The notes below the pieces were generated by a model. The model made no database searches. It had not been told where the DNA came from and was given only the letters and a program-made list of their open reading frames with translations. From Chitinophagales bacterium (GTDB taxonomy: Bacteria; Bacteroidota; Bacteroidia; Chitinophagales; JADIYW01), in assembly GCA_020848315.1 (NCBI GenBank), contig JADLAH010000314.1:1-7472 (forward strand): a DNA stretch of 7,472 nucleotides, read 5' to 3'. Shown piece by piece: positions 1 to 5,025 of the stretch (positions within the stretch are counted from its first letter, which is position 1; every line of letters begins with the position of its first letter). The position numbers and the translations under genes were made by a program.

Positions 1-71
1 ATAATGGCCAGCAAAAAGGTGATAATAACCAGCCCCCGGTGTTTTTTCAGGTAGTACAACAAGATTTTCAT
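1..71 (-). CDS. N-terminal fragment of a probable ABC exporter (membrane/ATPase fusion), cut by window edge
   Basis: Reading the minus strand from an ATG at 71 gives 23 open codons to the window edge, beginning MKILLYYLKKHRGLVIITF. A short basic, tyrosine-rich N-terminus (YYLKKHRG) followed at once by a hydrophobic stretch (LVIITFLLAI) is how many Bacteroidota type I ABC exporters (MsbA/multidrug-like half-transporters) begin: a cytoplasmic elbow helix leading into the first transmembrane helix. That family assignment is inferred from resemblance only; another membrane protein would fit. The start is supported by a TATTTTTG box (76-83) four bases upstream of the ATG, matching the Bacteroidota -7 consensus TAnnTTTG, and by the terminator hairpin at 123-153, which ends the preceding gene. 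There is no Shine-Dalgarno sequence. The gene therefore appears to be its own transcription unit. Confidence 0.5.
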   Translation of the reverse strand, partial: MKILLYYLKKHRGLVIITFLLAI

Positions 72-75
72 GGCG

Positions 76-83
76 CAAAAATA
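76..83 (-). promoter_or_regulatory. Bacteroidota -7 promoter box (TATTTTTG) for the edge gene
   Basis: The minus strand reads TATTTTTG, an exact match to TAnnTTTG, and is followed by CGCC and then ATG. With initiation expected a few bases after the box, the transcript would start at or next to the start codon, so the mRNA would be nearly leaderless. I could not find a convincing -33 TTG at the usual spacing of about 19-21 bases, which lowers confidence. Confidence 0.5.
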
Positions 84-122
84 CGCATTTAAGCCGGGTT
101 CCGTTTTGCCGAATAATGAAAT

Positions 123-153
123 AAAAATGCCGGCTCTCGGAGCCGGCATTTTT
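123..153. terminator. Strong bidirectional rho-independent terminator
   Basis: A perfect stem of 14 pairs (left arm 123-136, right arm 140-153) closes a three-base loop (TCG). Its GC-rich core is ATGCCGGCTC paired with GAGCCGGCAT, flanked by A5 on the left and T6 on the right, so it has a U-tract in either direction. It lies 21 bases past the stop of the minus-strand gene at 175-702 and before the start of the next minus-strand gene (71), so its main job is to end the 175-702 transcript. Confidence 0.9.
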
Positions 154-174
154 TATTTATGATATTGTGGAGGA

Positions 175-702
175 TTACTTATCATCATAAGTATAAGCAA
201 TACCTTTTTTCAGCGCTTGTTTTCCATAAGAGAAAGCACCGGAGTTACCACTGTCGCTTGTCATGTAGACAAATGGGCAACCCATTTCAGCTGCTGCTTC
301 CAGCATTTTTTTGTTGGCTCTCTTGTCAGCACCAGCGCCGGAAACGTAGCCGGAGAAATAACCGGATGTTTTACCTTTTACTTCACCTACTTTTTTCAAA
401 CCAACGATTTCAGATTTATCCAAAAGGATTTCTACTTTCTCCCAGTCATCTTTTCCGTTGATTACGATTTTTTCAGAAATTTCTTCTGTTCTTCCACTGG
501 AGTACTGGATTTTCTCCACTGATTTTTTGGTTAAAGTTTGTTCCGCTTCTTCGCCTTCATATTTGAAGATAATTTTGAAGTCGTCTACTTTCACTACTTT
601 TCCATCGATAGTCTTACCACCGTGTAAGAAAATTTTGTCACCGGCAAAAGAAATTGCTACCATTGCCACTGCAAACAACGCTGTTGTCAATAATTTTTTC
701 AT
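175..702 (-). CDS. Small exported protein of unknown function
   Basis: The 175-residue protein opens with a clear Sec signal peptide: MKK, a hydrophobic core at about residues 4-18, and a probable signal peptidase I site after SFA (residue 20), leaving a mature protein of about 155 residues. No lipobox cysteine is present, so it is probably periplasmic or further exported rather than a lipoprotein. Residues 22-75 (DKIFLHGGKTIDGKVVKVDD and onward, with FKYEGEE) resemble the small beta-rich modules in many Bacteroidota secreted proteins, which begin with a D-x-I-x-L-x-x-G-x-x-I-x-G-K-V pattern. The C-terminal part has a GY/SG-rich linker (about 111-121) and then a helical segment RANKKMLEAAAEMGCPFVYM, similar in style to alpha/beta periplasmic domains in which an ANxxAxxxAAxxGA-type helix precedes a strand. 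I do not recognise a named family and assign no function. The ATG at 702 fits the signal peptide exactly. The gene is monocistronic, ended by the hairpin at 123-153. Confidence 0.85.
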   Translation of the reverse strand: MKKLLTTALFAVAMVAISFAGDKIFLHGGKTIDGKVVKVDDFKIIFKYEGEEAEQTLTKKSVEKIQYSSGRTEEISEKIVINGKDDWEKVEILLDKSEIVGLKKVGEVKGKTSGYFSGYVSGAGADKRANKKMLEAAAEMGCPFVYMTSDSGNSGAFSYGKQALKKGIAYTYDDK

Positions 703-726
703 AGGATTAATTGTTTTAATTTTTTT

Positions 727-759
727 TAAAAATAGTATTTTTTTTTATTGCTATCAAAA
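727..759 (-). promoter_or_regulatory. Candidate promoter (TTTTG-N20-TATTTTTA) for the exported-protein gene
   Basis: On the minus strand a TTTTG (759-755) is followed after 20 bases by TATTTTTA (734-727). This matches the Bacteroidota -33 element and spacing, with one mismatch to TAnnTTTG (final A for G). Initiation near 722 would give a leader of about 20 bases before the ATG at 702. The region is very AT-rich, so chance matches are likely. Confidence 0.4.
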
Positions 760-804
760 TGTTTGCCAACTTTTTCAAAAACATTTTCTCATATTGCTCA
801 AAAA

Positions 805-812
805 CAAAGATA
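805..812 (-). promoter_or_regulatory. Alternative -7 box (TATCTTTG) upstream of the exported-protein gene
   Basis: The minus strand reads TATCTTTG, a full match to TAnnTTTG. No TTG is found at the right distance upstream. If used, it would give a leader of about 95 bases for the gene starting at 702. It competes with the closer candidate at 727-759. Confidence 0.35.
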
Positions 813-860
813 TTATCATCCTGAATGCTGATTTATCCGTTTATCAGGGTATTTTTCTCT

Positions 861-880
861 ACGTACCAGTACGGATACGT
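861..880. repeat. 20-bp imperfect palindrome, possible operator
   Basis: ACGTACCAGTACGGATACGT is symmetric about 870/871: eight of ten base pairs match (mismatched pairs at positions 6 and 8 from each end), with perfect ACGTA/TACGT outer arms. A 20-bp dyad with 10-bp half-sites is the size expected for a homodimeric helix-turn-helix regulator. It sits between two divergent genes and does not look like a terminator because no T-run follows. Function is inferred. Confidence 0.4.
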
Positions 881-925
881 CTGTTAGCGATGATTTTATA
901 ACTTGTCTGCTGTTTGTTGCGGCAG

Positions 926-963
926 GATTTATCAGACATTCCGCCATCTGAAACAGATAAATC
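926..963. repeat. Inverted repeat GATTTATC / GATAAATC before the SPFH gene
   Basis: Perfect 8-base arms at 926-933 and 956-963 enclose 22 bases, and a second, overlapping pair TCAGA/TCTGA (932-936/947-951) lies inside. The right arm ends two bases before the TATATTTG box, so a protein bound here could contact RNA polymerase. The arms are AT-rich and could occur by chance. Confidence 0.3.
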
Positions 964-964
964 G

Positions 965-972
965 TATATTTG
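965..972 (+). promoter_or_regulatory. -7 box (TATATTTG) for the SPFH gene
   Basis: TATATTTG matches TAnnTTTG fully and lies 79 bases before the ATG at 1052, giving a leader of about 75 bases. No clear TTG is seen at the expected -33 position. Confidence 0.4.
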
Positions 973-1051
973 AAGAAGATACACCGGAACTATTTGCAGA
1001 AAATTGCCGTTTGTATCTGATATATTTTTAACTATCAAAAATCATAAAATC

Positions 1052-1984
1052 ATGAATTCTTTTTCAACTGTTTTTTTAGTCATTCTCGTGTTGGGTGTTT
1101 TTCTGTCTTTCGTTACCGTACAACAGGGAACAGTAGCCGTTATTACAGTTTTCGGCAAATACAGACGTATTCTGATGCCCGGATTAAACATGAAGATTCC
1201 GTTCATTGAGCAGGTATATAAACGCGTATCCATCCAGAACCGCTCTGTGGAACTGGAGTTTCAGGCGATTACTATTGACCAGGCTAATGTCTACTTTAAA
1301 GCCATGTTGCTGTACGCGGTGATTGATCAGCGTGAAGAAACGATAAAAAATGTGGCGTTTAAATTTATCGACGACCGCAACCTGATGCAGGCGCTCGTTC
1401 GTACGATTGAAGGCTCTATCCGCGGATTTGTGGCAAATAAAAAACAATCTGAAGTGCTCTCTCTGCGCAAGGAAATTGTGGAAGATGTGAAGGAACAAAT
1501 CGACCAGACACTCGAAACCTGGGGTTATCACCTGCTCGACTTGCAATTGAATGACATCACTTTTGACGAGGCTATTATCAAATCGATGGCACAGGTGGTG
1601 GCGTCCAGCAACCTGAAAGCTGCCGCAGAAAACGAAGGTCAGGCTTTATTAATCACCAAAACCAAAGCGGCTGAAGCGGATGGTAATGCGATTAAGATTG
1701 CTGCAGAAGCAGAGCGTACCGCTGCGCAATTGCGTGGTCAGGGTGTTGCCTTGTTCCGCGAAGAAGTGGCTAAAGGTATGACACAGGCCGCCAAAGAAAT
1801 GGAACAAGCCAATCTGGATACTTCTGTCATTTTGTTCTCTATGTGGACGGAAGCCATCAAAAACTTTGCGGAATACGGCAAAGGCAACGTCATCTTCCTC
1901 GACGGTTCTTCTGACGGCATGCAGAAAACCATGAAAGAAATGATGGCCATGAATAACCTGATGGATCCGAAAATTAAACGATAA
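1052..1984 (+). CDS. SPFH (stomatin/prohibitin-like) membrane-anchored protein
   Basis: This is a complete 310-residue SPFH/Band 7 protein. Residues 4-23 form one N-terminal membrane anchor. The SPFH domain follows (about 24-185), starting QQGTVAVITVFGKYRRILMP and containing QNRSVELEFQA, the stretch QANVYFKAMLLYAVID and LQLNDITFDEAI. Residues 186-255 form an alanine/glutamate-rich, probably coiled-coil segment (NLKAAAENEGQA, KAAEADGNAIKIAAEAE), and the C-terminus is short with several methionines. Members of this family oligomerise into ring or cage scaffolds at the membrane and associate with proteases or lipid domains; overall it is nearest to the stomatin/HIR-like proteins common in Bacteroidota rather than to HflK/HflC. 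I chose the ATG at 1052 over an in-frame TTG at 1004: it places the membrane segment at the very N-terminus, and the 16 extra residues look non-coding. No NfeD-type partner is adjacent. A terminator follows at 2004-2033, so it is monocistronic. Confidence 0.93.
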   Translation: MNSFSTVFLVILVLGVFLSFVTVQQGTVAVITVFGKYRRILMPGLNMKIPFIEQVYKRVSIQNRSVELEFQAITIDQANVYFKAMLLYAVIDQREETIKNVAFKFIDDRNLMQALVRTIEGSIRGFVANKKQSEVLSLRKEIVEDVKEQIDQTLETWGYHLLDLQLNDITFDEAIIKSMAQVVASSNLKAAAENEGQALLITKTKAAEADGNAIKIAAEAERTAAQLRGQGVALFREEVAKGMTQAAKEMEQANLDTSVILFSMWTEAIKNFAEYGKGNVIFLDGSSDGMQKTMKEMMAMNNLMDPKIKR

Positions 1985-2003
1985 TCCATACAATGGAATA
2001 AAT

Positions 2004-2033
2004 AAAAACGCCGACTGAATAGTCGGCGTTTTT
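2004..2033. terminator. Bidirectional terminator between convergent SPFH gene and carB
   Basis: A perfect 13-pair stem (2004-2016 with 2021-2033) has a GC core CGCCGACT/AGTCGGCG, a GAAT loop, an A5 tract on the left and a T7 run (2029-2035) on the right. It lies 19 bases after the SPFH stop and 22 bases after the carB stop on the other strand, so it can end both transcripts. Confidence 0.92.
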
Positions 2034-2055
2034 TTATTTGAATACAGCAGCGATT

Positions 2056-4872
2056 TTATCTGCTCAGGAACATACTTTTGTCTTTATACAGTTGTCGGAA
2101 GTATGGATCGAATAAATCCTTGATGAAGTAAATCGCCTCACCGGTAGATTTCATTTCAGGTCCGAGTTCTTTGTTTACATTCGGGAATTTATCGAAAGAG
2201 AACACCGGTTCTTTGATGGCATATCCTGTGAGTTTTTCTGTGAACGTGAAGTCTTTTAAGGTATGCGTTCCGAGCATCACTTTCGTGGCTACATTCAGAT
2301 ATGGAATCTGGTAGGCTTTGCAGATAAACGGCGTCGTTCTGGATGCGCGTGGATTGGCTTCAATTACATATACCTTATCGCCTTTGATGGCAAACTGGAT
2401 ATTGATGAGTCCGCGGATCTCGAGTGCTTTGCACAATTTCTCGGTGTAGCGCTTCATCGTCTCGATGATGATAGGTCCCAGGCTGTACGGAGGCAATACG
2501 GAATTGCTATCGCCGCTGTGAATACCGGCCGGCTCTATATGTTCCATCACACCCATAATCTGCACCTGTTCGCCGTCGTAAATTGCATCTATTTCTGCCT
2601 CTTTCGCTCTGTCGAGGAAATGGTCAATCAATATTACATTATCCGGAATATCTTTCAGCAAATTAATCACCGCTGATTCGCATTCCGCATCATTAATTAC
2701 AATTCGCATCCGCTGACCGCCCAACACGTAGCTCGGGCGAACCAGCACCGGATAGCCGACGCGGTTGGCCACCGCCAGCGCTTCATCCGCATCTGTGGCA
2801 GTGCCATAATCAGGATAAGGAATATTCAATTCCTTCAGCATATCGGAGAAACGGCCGCGATCTTCGGCTAAGTCCATGCTGTCAAAGGAAGAACCGATGA
2901 TTTTAATACCTTTTTCGTGTAGTTTTTTAGACAACTTCAAAGCCGTTTGTCCGCCCAACTGAACAATCACTCCTTCGGGCTGTTCATGCTCGATGAGTTC
3001 CCACAAATGCTCCCAGAACACCGGTTCAAAATACAGCTTGTTGGCAATATTGAAATCGGTGGAAACCGTTTCCGGATTACAGTTGATCATAATGGCTTCG
3101 TAGCCCACTTGCTGTATGGCCAGCAGTCCGTGCACACAGCAATAGTCGAATTCTATACCCTGACCGATGCGATTTGGTCCGGCACCCAGCACGATGATTT
3201 TTTTCTTATCGGTGCGGATACTTTCATTTTCCACATCGAAGGTAGAATAATAGTAAGGCGTCTGCGCTTCAAATTCCGCAGCACAGGTATCTACCATTTT
3301 GTACACACGCTTGATGCCAAATTCTTTGCGTTTTTCATACACCTGCTCTTCGTCAATGCGTCCGAGCAGATAAGCTAATTGCACGTCGGAATAGCCTTTC
3401 TTCTTGGCTTTCAGCAATAAATCTTTAGAGATATTCTGAATGGTATATTTCTGGATTTCCTTTTCCATTCTCACCAGTTCCTGTATTTGCGTGAGAAACC
3501 AGTTGTCGATGCCGGTGAGTTTATGAATACTGTGAATAGGAACACCGAGTGTGAGCGCGTCTTTTATTTTGAAAATGCGATCCCAGCTTGGGTGCTGCAG
3601 GCTGTCGAGGATTTCTTCTGTTTTGGAAAGTCCTTTGCCATCGGCACCCAGACCGATTTTATTGTTTTCGAGCGACTGACAGGCTTTTTGCAAGGCTTCC
3701 GCAAAATTGCGGCCGATACCCATTACTTCGCCCACTGATTTCATCTGCAATCCCAGCGTAGCGTCGCAGCCGTAGAATTTATCGAAGTTCCAGCGTGGAA
3801 TTTTTACGATGACATAATCCAATGCCGGCTCAAAAAAGGCGGATGTCGTTTTGGTAATCTGATTATTGAGTTCATCCAGATTATAGCCTATAGCGAGCTT
3901 AGCCGCAATTTTCGCAATCGGATATCCCGTTGCCTTGGAGGCCAGCGCGGAGGAGCGCGATACGCGTGGATTGATTTCAATCACGATAATTTCTTCCGTC
4001 TCCGGATTCAGCGAGAACTGCACATTACAGCCACCAGCGAAATTGCCGAGCGAACGCATCATCTTCTGCGCCTGATTGCGCATTTCCTGATATACGGTAT
4101 CCGGCAGTGTCATGGCAGGTGCCACCGTGATAGAGTCGCCCGTATGGACACCCATCGGATCGAGATTTTCTACTGTACAGATAATGACAACATTGTCATT
4201 ATTATCGCGGAGTAATTCAAGTTCAAATTCTTTCCATCCCAGCACGGCTTTCTCCACGAGTACCTCGTGCACCGGCGAAGCCTGCAAACCGCGGGCCAGG
4301 GCTGCTTCAAAATCTTCGGCCTTGTGGCAGAAACCACCTCCGGAACCACCCAATGTGTAGGAAGGACGAATCACCAGCGGGAAGCCGATTTTCTGTGCCG
4401 CCTCTTTGCCTTCGAGCATGGAGTTGGCTACATAAGAAGGCGCAACGCCCAATCCCAGATCTACACAGAATTTGCGGAACGCCTCACGGTTTTCGGTCGT
4501 TTCAATCACTTCGAGGTCTACCCCGATAATGCGCACATTATACTTTTCCCACAGTCCGATTTCCGAGGCTTCCTTGCACAGGTTTAATGCTGTTTGTCCG
4601 CCCATGGTCGGCAATACCGCATCTATCTGACGTTCTTCGAGAATATCCCGGAGAGAATCTATCGTCAGTGGTTTGAGGTAGATATGGTCGGCAGTCACTT
4701 CATCTGTCATGATAGTGGCCGGATTGGAGTTGATGAGGGAAACTTCTATTCCTTCTTCGCGCAGGGAGCGTGCTGCCTGGGATCCGGAATAATCAAACTC
4801 ACAAGCTTGTCCAATAATAATAGGCCCGCTGCCTATGATAAGCACGGATTTAATGGAAGTATCTCTTGGCAT
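2056..4872 (-). CDS. carB: Carbamoyl-phosphate synthase large subunit, short form without MGS domain
   Basis: This is the synthetase subunit that makes carbamoyl phosphate from bicarbonate, two ATP and ammonia supplied by CarA, for pyrimidine and arginine synthesis in the cytoplasm. The start at 4872 gives 938 residues (MPRDTSIKSVLIIGSGP). An upstream in-frame TTG at 4890 is rejected because the E. coli enzyme begins in register with this ATG. The first ATP-grasp half (1-400) has GSGPIIIGQACEFDYSG (14-30), R129, R169 in IRPSYTLGGSGGG, E215, H243, Q285, E299, N301 and R306, matching known E. coli active-site positions. The second half repeats these motifs (GAGPNRIGQGIEFDYCCVH; VRPSYVLGG; VIEANPRASR). 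The protein stops at about E. coli residue 936, just after GPEMKSTGEA, with the tail FRQLYKDKSMFLSR. The roughly 135-residue MGS domain, where UMP, IMP and ornithine act in E. coli, is absent, and no remnant lies in the 22 bases before the terminator. carA is not adjacent. Confidence 0.97.
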   Translation of the reverse strand: MPRDTSIKSVLIIGSGPIIIGQACEFDYSGSQAARSLREEGIEVSLINSNPATIMTDEVTADHIYLKPLTIDSLRDILEERQIDAVLPTMGGQTALNLCKEASEIGLWEKYNVRIIGVDLEVIETTENREAFRKFCVDLGLGVAPSYVANSMLEGKEAAQKIGFPLVIRPSYTLGGSGGGFCHKAEDFEAALARGLQASPVHEVLVEKAVLGWKEFELELLRDNNDNVVIICTVENLDPMGVHTGDSITVAPAMTLPDTVYQEMRNQAQKMMRSLGNFAGGCNVQFSLNPETEEIIVIEINPRVSRSSALASKATGYPIAKIAAKLAIGYNLDELNNQITKTTSAFFEPALDYVIVKIPRWNFDKFYGCDATLGLQMKSVGEVMGIGRNFAEALQKACQSLENNKIGLGADGKGLSKTEEILDSLQHPSWDRIFKIKDALTLGVPIHSIHKLTGIDNWFLTQIQELVRMEKEIQKYTIQNISKDLLLKAKKKGYSDVQLAYLLGRIDEEQVYEKRKEFGIKRVYKMVDTCAAEFEAQTPYYYSTFDVENESIRTDKKKIIVLGAGPNRIGQGIEFDYCCVHGLLAIQQVGYEAIMINCNPETVSTDFNIANKLYFEPVFWEHLWELIEHEQPEGVIVQLGGQTALKLSKKLHEKGIKIIGSSFDSMDLAEDRGRFSDMLKELNIPYPDYGTATDADEALAVANRVGYPVLVRPSYVLGGQRMRIVINDAECESAVINLLKDIPDNVILIDHFLDRAKEAEIDAIYDGEQVQIMGVMEHIEPAGIHSGDSNSVLPPYSLGPIIIETMKRYTEKLCKALEIRGLINIQFAIKGDKVYVIEANPRASRTTPFICKAYQIPYLNVATKVMLGTHTLKDFTFTEKLTGYAIKEPVFSFDKFPNVNKELGPEMKSTGEAIYFIKDLFDPYFRQLYKDKSMFLSR

Positions 4873-4887
4873 TTTGGGAAAGTTTAA

Positions 4888-4895
4888 CAAAGATA
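4888..4895 (-). promoter_or_regulatory. -7 box (TATCTTTG) for carB
   Basis: The minus strand reads TATCTTTG, a full match to TAnnTTTG, 15 bases upstream of the carB ATG, which predicts a leader of only about 10 bases. The nearest upstream TTG (4927-4925) is 29 bases away, too far for the usual -33 spacing. The short leader leaves no room for an attenuator or pyrimidine riboswitch at this promoter. Confidence 0.5.
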
Positions 4896-4939
4896 AAAAA
4901 AAGTAGAGAGGTATAAGGTATCTACAACGGATTTTTTGT

Positions 4940-4957
4940 TTAAGATTGGGTTAAGAT
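4940..4957 (+). repeat. Tandem TTAAGAT repeat with 11-bp period
   Basis: TTAAGAT occurs at 4940-4946 and 4951-4957, an 11-bp register, with a third partial copy TTAAGA at 4983-4988. Direct repeats one helical turn apart are the usual target form of OmpR-type or LytTR-type response regulators. The site lies between carB and the PKD gene and upstream of both. A regulatory role is inference. Confidence 0.25.
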
Positions 4958-5013
4958 GTGCAACTAAACGGGTACAAACATGTTAAGAATAGGCTTATAT
5001 TATTTCAAAAGTG

Positions 5014-5021
5014 TACTTTTA
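5014..5021 (+). promoter_or_regulatory. -7-like box (TACTTTTA) directly before the PKD gene
   Basis: TACTTTTA fits TAnnTTTG with one mismatch and is followed by CCTT and the ATG at 5026. This is the same four-base gap as at the gene on the left edge. It would produce a near-leaderless transcript. No -33 TTG is seen. Confidence 0.4.
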
Positions 5022-5025
5022 CCTT

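Larger units (their letters stand above)
703..1051. other. Divergent intergenic region, 349 bases
   Basis: No convincing gene lies here. The left part (703-800) is AT-rich with T- and A-runs. The right part has a more balanced composition and holds TATCTTTG (805-812, minus), tandem TTTATC words (832 and 840), the 20-bp palindrome 861-880, the inverted repeat GATTTATC/GATAAATC (926-933/956-963) and TATATTTG (965-972, plus). The density of symmetric elements suggests regulation of one or both divergent genes, but no regulator can be named from the sequence. Confidence 0.6.

Noticed and set aside
159..901. Plus-strand open frames overlapping the exported-protein gene (159-461, 217-522, 458-901)
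   Set aside because: They are antisense shadows of the 175-702 gene or run into the AT-rich spacer. Their products are phenylalanine/serine/cysteine-rich with no domain features.
1004..1051. N-terminal extension of the SPFH protein from a TTG at 1004
   Set aside because: It would add 16 residues before the membrane anchor, starts with a rare codon and has no supporting signal. The ATG at 1052 gives the usual SPFH N-terminus.
2263..4887. Several plus-strand open frames of about 82-143 codons opposite carB
   Set aside because: All are antisense to a gene with complete family-wide similarity. None has a promoter or recognisable domain.
4873..4890. Extension of CarB to a TTG at 4890
   Set aside because: The ATG at 4872 aligns with the E. 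coli CarB start (MP..T.IKS), and the extension runs into the proposed -7 box.
4873..5025. Riboswitch or attenuator controlling carB
   Set aside because: The predicted leader is only about 10 bases and the spacer has no terminator-like hairpin.
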